Made by a program: the position numbers and the translations under genes
Notes under the pieces: model-generated
Seen by the model: only the letters and a program-made list of their open reading frames with translations
Told to the model about the DNA's origin: nothing
Databases searched by the model: none
Shown here: positions 48,901 through 62,108 of the stretch, one piece after another
How the letters are laid out: each line of letters starts with the position of its first letter
Numbering within the stretch: position 1 is the stretch's first letter
Assembly: GCA_013397455.1 (NCBI GenBank)
Contig: VYZB01000219.1
Location: 1,420,778 to 1,484,777 of the forward strand
From: Crotophaga sulcirostris
Lineage: Eukaryota > Chordata > Aves > Cuculiformes > Crotophagidae
Reading direction: 5' to 3'
DNA length: 64,000 nt

Positions 48901-51900
48901 TAATAAATGAAGAACTATAATTGAGTATCTTGCCAAGAGTCTTTCGGTTTCTCCTGGCAGAGCTTCGATGTGGGCTGAAGGCCTTCAAATTCAGAAGGTA
49001 ACCACCTCAGAATGCAGTGTTTCACATCAGTGAGCCCAGGCAGTGGCAGCTTCTGTAAATTGTGCTAGTGGTACCTCAAGTTCCTTTGGTTACTGCAACT
49101 GGAGATAGCTGTGCCCCTAAACTATTTAAAGCTTTACAGCGCAAAATAAATCTTACCATTCTGTTTGGAAACTAAAACACAGCTGCTGTGTATATCTCAA
49201 TAGGACTGTAGCGTTCTGGCTTTTTTTCTTCCCTTTCTGTCTCAGTCCCTGCAAGCCAAGCAGGCAGTTACATTTTTATGCATTTATTTTCCACATGATT
49301 TTAGAGGAAACTTTCAAAGAGTGTAATTCTGTAGTAATAGAGATATTGATGGACTGTGGTCATCTTTGCATCTGAAACAAAGGAAGGACTGTTCTGGCTA
49401 AAGTATGACTGATTCTTATTCAAAGGCTGGGGGTAGATGGCAAATGAGTAAGATGTTTGTAAACCTGTGTGTGAACTAGTTGTTCAGTAACGTAAAAATC
49501 TATTTCCTTTGCAGTTATCTTTTATCAATCTTCAGTAGTGAAATTAGAGTTGAGAGCTGCGTGTCAGACATCAAAGCATGCAGATGATAGCATGCTGGAC
49601 AGTTTCACACATGGGGAAAAGGGAAATGGCTCAAGCAGGTATTTGAAGAGGTGTCTGTTAGGGAGTCACAGAGGAGCCTTTGGGGCAAGGGATGCAAGAT
49701 CTGTGCTGCTTCCCAGGCTCTCAGAGTGACTGTCATATTTCAGAGAGTGCCTGTAAGAGGAAGGACACAAATATAGAGAGAACAGATTGCTGTGACTTTG
49801 GCAATGGTGCAGAAAATGGGAAGGAAGAACTTAAGAAAATGAACTGGAGCAAGGCAGCTGAATGCAGAGCTGGCAGAGCACTGATGAAATGAGGGAAGTG
49901 GAAGGCTCTATTTTTTGGGAAGGGGTAGATGAAACAGTAGATGAAGTGGGGAAATGGGATGGTGAAGGGAAGGAGAATACAAAGATGCAGAGGAGAGGTT
50001 ACAAAGAAAGAAGTTATCTGAAGTTTGTGGTCATTATGGCAGTAGTTTGTATGGATGAAGGAAAGCTGCAGATGCTCCACTGGAAGGGAGAATTCTGGAA
50101 CTAAATAGCTTCTAGTTCTTAATAGAAAAAAGTTAAAATTCCTTGGGGATTCTAAAGGCTGGTGTCTCACCAAAGGCTTCTAAAATACCTTTTGAGGTTC
50201 AGAGAGGTTTTTGCCTCATAATGCAGTTAAATTTTCTAACATGACTAAATTTTTCGACCTTTGCAGCAACGCTGAGCAAGTAAACTGCAGCAGAGAGAGT
50301 ACTCTTGCTGCCTGTAGCGTGTGTACAGCTTCCTGTGTGTGTGGGCACCGCTGGGCAGCTCTTGGGGCAATGAGTGTCTGTGAGCTTTGACTTGGGACTG
50401 GGAGGTCCTGAATCGTGCTTGTAAATCCTGTGTCCAGGTGTCAGTGTGGAATGAGATCACATCTCTGCGGGCACGCTGCTGTGCGTGCCAGCTGCCCTCT
50501 CTGAAGTGCTATTGGATTGCTCCTTTAAAACATTGTAAAGCACATGTATGGCGTTTCTGTATTTCAGTCCATGCTGGCTGTATCCCTTAGGCGGAGTCGT
50601 TGGACGTTGCTAAGAATTTGGGTCACCCATCAGCGTTGCAGCAGCATCGCAGCAAAACAAACCACCTTGTTGCAAGCTGTACCCTTAGAGAGACTTAGGA
50701 GCCTGCCTTGAAGGATGGATGGATGTACCTTTTCTTTTCGTGTGTTATTTCTAAAACATCTTCACTACTTGTTAAATCAACTTGATGTGTGTCTCATGAT
50801 GTGTTACAGTTTATTGCTGGGGAGTTTAGAGGTCACCATTGCTTTGGCATTTTCAGTTTCATCTTCCTGCACTGCTTTTGAGTGCTTGTGCAGTAGCGTG
50901 CAAAGTGAGATTGCTGATGGGTTTAAAGTGAAATGGATGGTGCAGCAAATGTGCCAATGGGAGAAGACTGATGTGTGGGAGTAAATAAGAGACCGTTGTT
51001 ATAAGGGGGATGCTCCGTGACAAGTAATATTTTTTTTACAAGGCAGAAAATTGAAGGGAAATGAGGATGTTTGCTGAGTTGTTTGAACTAATGCTGATTA
51101 ATAACAATTCTTATGTTCCAGCTTTTTTCTCTACCAATGTCCCCTTTATGCTAATGCTGCTGTTTATAGTGTTGTATAATCTGATTTCTTGGTTTGATTT
51201 TCATGATATTGATAGCACTTCATTATTCGCAGAAAATCCACTTTTTCTGGAAAATCCCTACCTTCCCGAGTTTATCAGTGTATTTATGAGCTCAATGATG
51301 TGACATCTGACAGCCTACTCTGTTTCCCTCTACTGCTTCCACCCATTTCCCAATGTTAGTAGTGCATGACCAAGACTGGATAATGCAAAAGTAATGCAAT
51401 GCCATTTGTATTTTAACAGCAATGAATGCACCGACGCTTTTTGGAAACTCTGTTTACTTCTCCTGCAGGCTAAATTAACACTGGGAGTGTTTGAAGGCAC
51501 ATTCTCTCTTCATTGCTTTGTTAATCCAGGTCCCCTCAGGTGTTGCATCCCTGTACTTCTGCCACAGAAAATTAGTGGTTTTTATTGGGGAACAAAGAGC
51601 AGTGCAGCTTCCCCGGCCCTTTTTTTTTGTACAAACACAGACAGAAATTTGTAAGATGTAGGTAGCTGCCTACTTGCTAGGAATAGGGATTGTTGTGCTT
51701 TTAGGGCAAACTGGTAAAAAGGACTTTTGGGGTCAACTTTTAGTTGTGACAGAACTACAAATTCTGTTTTGTTCACTGACTTAGAGGAGAAACCCAACTG
51801 CACATTCGGAGTCATGAGTTTTGGAGCTGCATTCTGAGTTTCACGGTGTTGAGAAGTTCTTGATTATGGAGTTTGTAACAAAACAAGTTGTGACAACTTG

Positions 51901-53433
51901 CCGTTTGCCTTTTAGTGAGGTGTATGTTTGTGTCAGGAAGCCTCACACCTTGATACCTTGTTCAAATCTTCTGTCCTTTTCAGTCATGCCAGCTTAAAGA
52001 TTTTGGGCAAAGATACATAACAGCCTTTTGAAAATCTATACTCAGAATCTGTTTGCAAAGTTTAAGTTACGATTACAGCTTGTATTTGATAGAGATCTTT
52101 TGGGCAGCAAAGGACGAGCCAGGGAAGCTTGATGTTCAGGTTGTCTACATCACACCGGTGCTTCTCAGGACAAAAATCAGCCCTGCACTGTAACACTTGC
52201 AAACACTTTTAAGGAACGCCTTCATGGTGAAGTGCTGCTCCTTCCAACATCCAGCTGGCTCTGTTGTGACTTGGCAAATCAGTACATTTATATAATTTTG
52301 ATAGCAGGCTTCTTACTGAGCTATATTGTACTCTTGAAATTCTGAGTCATATGCCTTGACATCTTATCGCCTTACTTGACAGCCTTAAAAATCATAGATT
52401 GGACATGGTGTCAGGCTTACAGTGCTGCTTTGTCCTTGAAATGTCGCCCTGTAGTCCGCTCTTGCTTTGCCAGTGGTAGAAAAGCAGAAAATGGCCCCAT
52501 GATGAAGATGCTCCTTTCTTTGGGTAGCTCTGTGCAGGCAGGGGTGTGGCTGTCCTCAGTGAGAGCTCCTTGGCCCAACCCTGAGCGGTGGCCATTCCTC
52601 CCACCCTTTGACAAGCTGCTTGTGCTTTGAGACGTGGGCACAGTTGTGGAGGCTGAAGAACGCCTGGCTCAACTCTCTGGAAGGGTTGGAGAGCAGGGGA
52701 AGGGGTGGGAGGCAGTGGAGGCATGGTTGTCTGGATTTTGCAGCCTTATGTTGTAGAAAGCATTGCTGTTGCTTCTGGCTGCTGTTAGGGGAAACTTTGT
52801 AGGCCCTGTCTCAAACTTTTTGAAGATCTGTCTGGCAGGTGTGCAGTCTGGTCTCTAGGGTGCACTTGTGTTACTCGCAGTGTGGGCTTTCGGCAGGCTC
52901 CATCTTCCCTTCGTTGAAGCTGCTTTAAATCAGTCACACTCTGAGCGTAGTGCTGGAGGGCTAGGATGAAGGCCTTTGAATCGTCTTGCTTAGCGAGCAG
53001 TGACTTTTTTTTGTCTCAGCAGCAACAGGCCTTGGCTTACTCTCTTCTAGTTCTAGATAGTTTCCAGAGACATGGCAATACTGAACATTCACTGAATTCA
53101 GTGCTGTCATTCAGATCAGGAGTGTCTTGAAGACTCCATCTTTGTGCTGCACATACGTAAGGCAAGTCAGATCATTTTGAGTCTGGGAACAGGGAAATAA
53201 TCGCTGCAATTAAATGGTTTGGAGCACATTTTGGCAGCTCAAGTAGCAGGATTTTGAGGCGTAAGCTGGTGATTGAAACTTCAGCGTTTCCTTCCTTATT
53301 TGCATTGTAGTTTCTTCTCATCTTCTCTCATCTTTGCAAAGCGAGCTGTAGCCCCAGAACACTTGTTGTGCCTTGGTTGATTCAGGGCAGGGGAAAGAGC
53401 GATTTCTCGTTCCTAAATCTGTTTCTTTGTCTT

Positions 53434-53650
53434 AGATCCACCAATCCGATGATCTCACTAACGTAGTTGTTACCAGACTGGTAAGGTGCCTAGGCTGTTT
53501 CTCTAACAGCATTAGGAGTACGTAATTGGGATTTCGTTCAAGAAAGAAGTAGGTACACCAAGCTGAAGATGATTGGCTGCTCTCTTTTAACAGACAAGTC
53601 TGAGAAGGAAAACCCATTCGAATCCCCTTTCATTCTGGATTGGTGGATCT
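53434..53650. repeat. 14-bp perfect inverted repeat about 190 bases apart
   Basis: AGATCCACCAATCC (53434-53447) and GGATTGGTGGATCT (53637-53650) are exact reverse complements. Outside them the similarity fades (gtttct is shared a few bases further out). It could be the ends of a small non-autonomous DNA transposon, or chance. Confidence 0.5.
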
Positions 53651-55962
53651 GAAGCCCAGAAACAAAGTTTCAGGTAAGAAGTCACCCTGTACTATATCTT
53701 GCTGCTTCTGCTTTAGATCAGTTTGTCTGCAAATTCAGTATCTTGCTTTAACTGCTTAATGTCCCTAAAGTGGCACAACACACGAAATTAGCTGCCAAAC
53801 TTAGTGTAAGAAAGGGCACATGGAGTAATTTCACATGCAGTTTGTTAGGAAATTGCAGATCTCCTGTGAAAAACAAACCTGGGAACATAAGGTAGACTGG
53901 CCTTCTGTGGGGCAGCAAAGCAATATCCACAGGTATGGGATGCTAAGGAAAAGGCTTACAGATCCTGCTTCTGAAAGGAGAAGGCAGTCTTACCAATGAC
54001 TTCATTGAACTTCTCAGTTGAGTTCAGGATGGTAATAGCTCTGATTCCTAGCCGTGTTCTCCGATGAGTTCATCAGAAGCTTAGAGGACTTGTCTAGCAG
54101 TTCATAGCACAAATTCCTTTAGCTTTATCTTGCTGAAATGCCATTTGAAATTCTGTTGTGGGCAGTGCTTGGAGTCAATCTTTAAATCCTTCATGAGATT
54201 TCAATGTCAGCTTCTGTTTCTAATTGTTTCCAAAGCATCTCTGAGCTGGTTGTGAGGCATGGCTCTCAAGAGGGAGATCTAAAGTCAGAGCGAGTTTATT
54301 TCAGAACAGGGGAGCATGGCTGTATTTTGAGTCACATTCTTCTGAGATTTTGAGATGACTGGAAAAGGCTATAACAAGCTGTCCTAAAGACAAGTTTGGA
54401 AGGTATTTGTGTGTGTTCGGAAGAAAAGCCAGGTCCCTGGCTGATAGGAAAATAAAGTTATGTGAGTTAATACCTGGTGTGAACAGGAGACCTGCACCTC
54501 TCCTAATGCCCAGCTTGGTTGTGAGTTAGTGCTTTAATGAACTTGGCAACTCATTTCTAAAGTTGGTACAACGCAGTATGCCTCAATTCCTTCTGATATT
54601 AATAGCCATAACACTGAACCGCTTGAGTGTTCTCTTTTGTAGCAGCTGTTAAAGCAAACACTAAGGCCTCCATATTTTACCTACTGTAAAAGAAACTCTT
54701 GTAGGTGCTGTTGATCTCATGTATTGTTTTAGCTCTATGTTTGTTTTGCTGGTGTGGTATTTTGTGCAAAAATGATACTTGAATTTAATTGATAAATACA
54801 TATATAATGAATTATTTATGTACAGGGTATGGTTGTTTTCTGGTTTGATTTTATTTTTTTAGTACTTGAATTTTATTTGGTTAGGGTGGAGAAGTCTTTA
54901 AAAAAAAGTTCTTTAAAAAAAATCAGAGAAAAATCTAAGGGAAGTACTCAGTAACCTTAGTCTGACACATTTCTTGCAGTCTCATCTAGCATCAGATTGA
55001 ATCTGTCCCACACACCAATCAGGCTCGCCTTGGAGTTAACACTGGAACATCACATCTTCACATGGAATATTTGCTGTTGAGGGTGTGTCTTTTTCTAAAA
55101 TGAGGGAACAGGGAGGCAGAAGTGAATTTGACATCTTTAATGATGAGAACTGAAAAGAGGAAATAATGTAAATACACTGGGGGGGTAGAAGGGGAAGCAT
55201 AACTGTGCACTCCTGGTGATTAAGATCCCCAATGTTATGATATTTAATACTGCTTAAGTTTGTGAAACGTGAGGCAGTCCAAGCAAAGGCAGTAGTGAAG
55301 CTGAGTTCAGCTGGAGTGCAAAGATACACTGGTTGGAGGCTTAGTTCTTGCCTGGGTTTTGAATCTTACATTTCAAGAAGTAATCACAGCTATCGAAGGC
55401 CGTGTAAATACTCCCCTGCAGCAAATCACAAACGTGAAGCCAGCATTTTATTTGCAGAGCCCAGACTTGACATGCATTTAAACTCGTCGAGTTGAAGTGC
55501 GTGCTACCCTGTCTGTACTAGATTTTTTAGATGCGGTTAATATTATATTTAAGTTATATTAGGCCTCATCCTTAAAAACTCAATATAGAAAAGAGCCTAA
55601 GACAACTTTTAACATCTTAGGCAAACTTCAGCCGGGTTTTTCTGGATGGTTTCTGGTTGGTTTTTCAAGGTTTCTCCTCTTTCAGTTGGTAGTGCTAGGT
55701 CTCTCTGCAGGGTTTCTCTCTTTTCCCCACTTATGGTTTACTATGAGGTGTGCTGGTGTCTGTGGCTGTCGGTAACACCTCTGTTCCTGCTGCATAAGAG
55801 CCCTGGAAAGCAGTTTTTCTTTTGAAATGGCTTTTTTTTAATGTGACATAGGATATGTCTATGCAGAAAGGAATACCGCTTTTCTGTAGTTTTAAAACTG
55901 TGGGAATTGGGATGTGCATAGATGAAGGGTTAATCTAAATACTGATCTAAATACTAATACTA

Positions 55963-56168
55963 AATTCTTCACTGAAAGGGTGATTGGCCATTGGAATGCG
56001 CTGCCCGGGGAGGTGGTGGAGTCGCCATCCCTGGAGGTGTTTAAGAGGAGATTGGATGAGGCACTCAGTGCCATGGTTTGGAAGATGAATTAGTGGTAGT
56101 GTTGGGTTATAGGTTGGATTTGATGATCTCAGAGGTCCTTTCCAACCTTGTAATACTGTGATACTGTG
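55963..56168 (+). mobile_element. CR1 LINE 3' fragment with GTGATACT-type tail
   Basis: It contains ttcttcactgaaagggtgat, tggaatgcgctgcccgggga and ggatttgatgatctcagagg, and ends in taatactgtgatactgtg. It lies in FBXW11 intron 1. Confidence 0.9.
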
Positions 56169-59100
56169 TATTTTGGAGAATGTAGATGATTGTGTTTAAT
56201 GTCCAGAGTGACTTATGTAAACGCATTAGGATTTTCTTCCCGGTCTTTTGTATCTTCCTGAAAATGAGCTACTGCACCTCACGAGTCTTATCCTGATGAA
56301 TAAATTATAGTGGTGTAAGATTGTTGTTACGTGCAAAGAAAGCATTTAATCTTTTCTCTACTGAACCCATATTCCTTTTGTAGCATCCATTTGGTTGTAG
56401 CAAACGCATACTTTGATCTTCAGGAGCAGAGTGGGACTGCGTTATCGATCACCCTTCTGTGAATTCCTTGTCCTATCTAGAAGAACGGTGTGGTAATGAG
56501 GAGAATTTATCTGATAAATTATTTTCCCTTTGTCTTTATATTTCCTGATTCCTCACTTAGTATTTTCCCCAAATGCAAGCAGCTTTCGTGCAGGACTTGA
56601 ATGGCTGGTGGAAGGTTGTAACATCGAGCAACTTTGATTGTGAACAGCAATCATTTACCTAGATAGATTTTTTTTTTTTTCCCAATGGAAGTGTGACTCA
56701 GCTGTGGGTTACCTGTATTTTTAGAATGGTCTTATAGCAGTAAAGAGATAATCAAAAACATGTCATAAGTTGAAATGATTTTGCTGCTCTGTGGATACTT
56801 CTTTTTGAGAAATGCATTTTTGCATTTGTGGTTCACAGAAGAACAGAAATGCAAGATTAAATGACATTTAAGACAACTTCTCTGACCTGAGAACGTAACT
56901 ATTCTTAAATCAAAGCAGAGTGCTTGAATGCCTGTGTAAAACTCTATGGATTTTGGAAATATATTGTATGAACGGTACTGAAACAGCCTTCCAAATTAGA
57001 CACTCAAGACTGGACGTGAAGTTGTATTTTGGATGTGGAAAAGGTAGTGATGTGATGGCACTGATCCCGACAAACTCGTATGGAGCATGTGTACACACTG
57101 CATCTCTCAAGGGACAACTTGGTTTTGACATGAGAATCAGAGGAGTACAAAGTGCTGCTCTTGGTCTGCCATAAATTCTTTGGTTTTGAGTACCCCTGCA
57201 AAGAGATTCAGTGTTGTGCCCAAACACGCAGTGCAGCGAATGTGTCACCATGCCAAGCCAGGCTGTCACTTGAGGAACACGCGTACTTGTGTTACATGCA
57301 TGGCCCCACACTCTGTTTCCAATTCAGTAGTCACACTTCTGAGCATACTTTGACATTTTTACTTTTCCACCTCTTGCAAATATTCAGACTACTTGTTCCA
57401 CTGTCTGGTTGGTTCAGCACTGTTCTGCTTGTCACTGTTTAGAATGAATCACTTAAGGTAAAAACACAAGGTAAGAGGGGATGGAGTTTGCTGAGCGGTT
57501 GGCAACTGTTCCCTGCCGAATGTAAAATAATACTGAAGGTCTTTGAACTCTATTACTGTGTTATATTTTTTCTGTCTTATTGTCATTAATGCTGATTTTT
57601 AAGAAGCTAAGATCTGAGCTTGATAATTAATTTGACTTAGGACCATATGGCTTTTATAAACAGTCATACGGTGTAAGACTGAGTTTGCTCTTCAGAAGAC
57701 CCCTGTTTTACCATTAAATTGTAGCTGCTGAGGGATGAGCCTGCCATTCCCAATTGTAGAGTGTGTTTCAGTGACAATTACCCCATGAAGTGCTAATAGA
57801 AATAAGTACCAGTAGAAGTACCAGTAGCAGTACCAGTTCTGTTGCTCCAGGCCTAAATCAAAGTAAAATAAGCAGTAAGTTACCAAAGTTGAATAGTATT
57901 CAGATTTCTTATAGCTAAAAACCTGAAGGGAATTCAAAATAAGGGCTGAAGTTTTCTGGTTTTACCTGACTTTGCCAGTCTGAATCCTTGTTGGTAGCTC
58001 CATGGACATTCAGGACCTTACCGAGGAGCTGGATTGTTGTCACTAGAAAGTTGGGAAAAACATTTCAGACTTCAGGGTTTGGAAACTTGAATGATTTGTT
58101 AGGTCCTTATGATCAATTTCGTTTTGTGATAAACTACTTAAGAAAAAAGCTGTTGCAGGAGGAGTGAATTAATGCAATTGGTAATGCAGCTTAATGAAAT
58201 GGAGTAAATTTGCTCCTTCATTTGTTTTACTGTGTTTTTCTTCAAAATTCCAAAGCACCTGCCTTGGACAATATTTTTTGCGCTCTGTCTAGAAACTGAT
58301 ATTTTTGCCCGAAGAGCAGAATTTCTCAAACTGTAAACACACCCATGAATTTTAATTCCTTAAATTACCTCATATAAATAAAATGAATGCAGTGAAAAAT
58401 TCTGAGTTTTATAAATACTTTATAGCAATTCCAGCAGTAAGGCTTGGTTATGTAAACCCTGTCATTCTTGATGATGAGGTGGCAGTTTTTCCATCCCTGG
58501 ATATCAAAGGAGTATTAGTTCCATCGGGAGCACAGGCTATCATCTGTATTCATTTCTTGAGCAATTTAGTAGGCTTTATTGGATAAATAGGTGATTCTGT
58601 TTTTTTTAAGGGGGAAGAAAGTGTGAGGATTTCCCTTTGGATGTAACTTTTAATTTCAGATGCACTGAAATGAAAGGTTTGTGGACATTTTACATAACTA
58701 GCAATAGCAGTGCTGAACACCTTTGAGAAGTACGAGGTACAGGGGGCTGATAGGTAATTTCTTTTGTACCTCTGTCCTAGAAGTTACACCTACAAAGTTG
58801 ATTTATTGGAAGAAGGCTGCTGCATGCTGTTAATGTAAGAAATTCTTAGCATCTGACCTTTAAAGACATTGAAGCGTATTCCTTTTGTACTGATACTACT
58901 GAGATTTTATAGTTTTGAATGCAAATGCATTTGTGTGGGTTTCCTAAATTTGAGATGTAAGATTGAAACCTAAATCCTGAAATGTAACTTCTGAAACTGG
59001 AGCAGCAAAGCTGTTCTTTGTGGACAGAATTAAAATCAATCGTGTAATAATAAAATCAATGTATGAATCTTTCCAAACACAAGTCATCTAAAAGACCAGG

Positions 59101-62006
59101 GTGAGGGTTTCTGTGTTTGTATTTATTATTTTGCATCATTCATTCCCTGCTGTGCAGCTGGAAAGCCCCTCTTTCATCTGCCTGCTCCTCCCTTGCCAGG
59201 AGTGTGTTCTGATGAAGACACAGCTATCCTAACCTGAGTTGATTAAAACTCTGCATTGCAAATTAGCTCATTCCTTAAAATTTGAATCTTGATTGGCCTT
59301 ATCTGAGGCTGTGTGGTTCTCTGCCAGTGGGATTGACACCTTTAATATGATGCCCATTGGCCAGTGTCATTACCCCTTTCCCAAGCTTTATGAAATAATG
59401 CTGCATCACTCTGGCATTAATAGAAGGCAAGTGGAAAGTGAAGGCATAAGTTCAGGCTCATTATGCAAAAATTAAATCTCCAGTACACTGTTATGCTCTT
59501 ATTTATGACAGTTCCTATGCAGGCAGGGTCAAGAAATAACATGTCAGGGAAACACACAAATATTTGCACATTCCTGTTTTAGTGTGAAGTAGAACGCAAT
59601 ATTTAATTTGTGGTATTGTGCAATATCATTGCTACAACAACACGTCCAGTGATTTTTATAAATCCTTTCATTCAGAGTTTCATAACACTGAGGAAGAGTT
59701 TTTGTGTGGCTTGAACTTACCATGGAAATGGCCTCTGTGTCTGATGTATTTTGAACCAAATTAAAAAATGGGTCTCAAGTTACCCAAGTTTCTCTTCTCA
59801 AAAGTCAGCTTATTTAGCTAGAGTAGTTCCTAAAAGAAAACAGAATCTAATAACCAAATCAGATTATTTTCATTTTATAATCTGTGAGGTCCTGCAGCTG
59901 TAAATTTGTTATACAGGTTAGATGCACACTTTTGTCCATCCTGTATGAAAATCCTAGGAGATAACTTTGTTGTGCTTCTTGATCAATGACTTTTACTGAG
60001 TGATTGGAGCAGAATTAATATTTTACTGGGTTTGCATGTTAAAAAATGCAACTTATTTGGACTTTAAATAGCTGCAGTGCTGCACTGGATTTCGATGGTT
60101 CAGTGCTGCGGAAACACCATTCAGGTGTTGTGCAAAATGAGATTAAATAATGAAACAGATTAGAAAGGAAGTTTGTTGAATTTGATACGCTTGTTTCAAA
60201 GCAGAACTGTAAACTATCTGAGTGGTTTTGAAGGGTACATCCTATCTGTCTTTAATCATATTTTTTTGTGTTTCATTGAAATCGAGGAGGTGTTTTCCCT
60301 AATGCCACTGTCACTGACTGTCCTAGAACAATTATGGGAACTAAATTTTTAAGTGCATGCATGAGGAGATATCAAAGTAAATTATGGCAAAAGAATTATA
60401 GATGTATGGGGTTAATTACTTAAAAGAAATATTACACTCCTTTAAACTTTAAATAAGAAACTTTTAATAATACATAACTTATTAATTTTGATATTGAAGG
60501 AAGAATAATACCATACAGCATAAGTATGTTTATTGTTACCTCTAGATAAGGTGTGTGTCCCCACTCCCCACGTGACAAGTACATAGTACAGAACATCCAT
60601 ATGGAATGGCAGCCTTTCTGCTGGATAAGAGGAGAGAGGATTCCAGTGTGTTTTGATGCTGCTAAGGTGGTTGTTCTCCTGTTTTTACTTCAATTTCTCT
60701 CCTTAGCATGAAGACAAAATTATTAGGCTTTATTTTGTTTTATTCATAAGATATGAAATAAAAAGAAAGAAAAGTTTTCGAACCCTTTCAGTGGCTCTGG
60801 GCTCCCTCCTTCCCCTCATTGCTGGCACAAACTGCTCTCCCTGAGTTTTCGACTCCACTTTTACACTTTCAGCTGTGATCTTTTTTCTTTTAAAGATTGG
60901 TGTTATACTAAATTGGAAACCTGTGTGGAAAATATTGAAATCTCAATCTGTGCCAAATTTTAGAGCTGGGTTTGTGCACTGCTCGATAGTGAGGAATTGG
61001 ATCCTTGGCCCTAGCTTTATCTGATGGTTATGGAGCGTGTCCTTAAAAGGAACTGTGAAATAATGTTAGGGAGCTATGAGGGGCTTGGGGATTATCTATC
61101 AAATTTCTTCAGCTTCAGAAAAGAAACAAAAAAGGATTTCCAAACTTTTCCTAAGTTCTGATGACAGCAACGGGGAGTCTGGGGGTTCAACTTGGTTCTT
61201 TCTGGCTTGGGTGGTGGCACGAGTAATAACTGCAATTAGGGGACAATTTGGCTTTGGGATATCCTCAACTACGGTGCAAACTGTTCCCTCAGGAACCCAT
61301 TTAATTGGGGTACAGTGCATCTTGACTAAGCTGGGCTTGGTCTCGCAGTTTGACCTCATCTGGGTGTTGTTCCACTTTAAAAATATCCAAATTGTTGTGT
61401 CCCTGTCCCAGTACACCGACTGCAACCTGCAGTGTTAATCTCAGCTTTGCTGTCAGGGTAAGTAAGCAAGCACAAATTGAGAGAGTTAGACAGTGTGGAT
61501 GCCAAACCTTGCTTACTGCAGCTCCTCCGGGTTGTACCCTACAGACCTGCCACCCCAAGGGAAAGCTCCTGCACCTCCGCTTCCCAAGCTGAGCGCAAAA
61601 CCTGGGGAGCAGCCACGGCCAGGCCAGTTTGGGTCAAGTCCTTCTCCTGTGGCTGCAGAGCCACTGTTGTTCGCAGCCATGTGTGGATGCATCGCCGAAC
61701 TGATGGACCCACACCATAATGACTCTGATACCCCGGGGAGTAAGTTTCAATGTTCGGGTGGGCACTAAAGCCAAGTGATTGCAAATGAGGAAAACCAGCT
61801 CATTATCCTTGCTAGCACAGAAGGGTGGCATATTTTCTGAAAAGGATCTTCAGTCATTATTTTACCCTTGGCCGCTAACCCTGTGCTTAATGTAGAAATA
61901 ACATAGATAAGTACCCACGTTAACTTACTAATGAGTTGCCTGCCTTGAGTGATTTGTTGTGGCATCTAACTGCTTCTTCTCTTCCTTCCTTTTTGTCACC
62001 CTGCAG

Positions 62007-62108
62007 TGTTCTGTGCCAAGGTCTTTGTGGCTAGGCTGCTCCAACCTGGTAGAGAGCATGTGCGCACTGAGATGCCTGCAGAGCATGCCCAGTGTCAGAT
62101 GTCTCCAG
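62007..62108 (+). CDS. FBXW11: FBXW11 alternative exon 2 (34 residues)
   Basis: The acceptor tgtcaccctgcag ends at 62006. The 102-nt exon is phase 0 at both ends and reads [33 protein letters not shown], matching the isoform-specific segment of human FBXW11 that follows IELM. Compared with my memory of human there are two changes (Ala to Ser, Ser to Arg). The donor gtgcct at 62109 is weak, which suits an alternatively used exon. The other known N-terminal alternative, an acidic 21-residue segment, was not found here. Confidence 0.93.

Larger units (their letters stand above)
45449..62006 (+). other. FBXW11: FBXW11 intron 1
   Basis: The 16.6-kb intron runs from donor gtgagc to acceptor ctgcag. 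It contains a short antisense CR1 (45831-45965), a CR1 with variant tail (55963-56168), a T13 run at 56668-56680, an inverted repeat around 53434-53650 and a splice-flanked 45-base open segment (53436-53480). The stretches 46000-53400, 53700-55950 and 56200-61980 are AT-rich, with no gene, RNA gene or repeat I can support. Confidence 0.85.
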
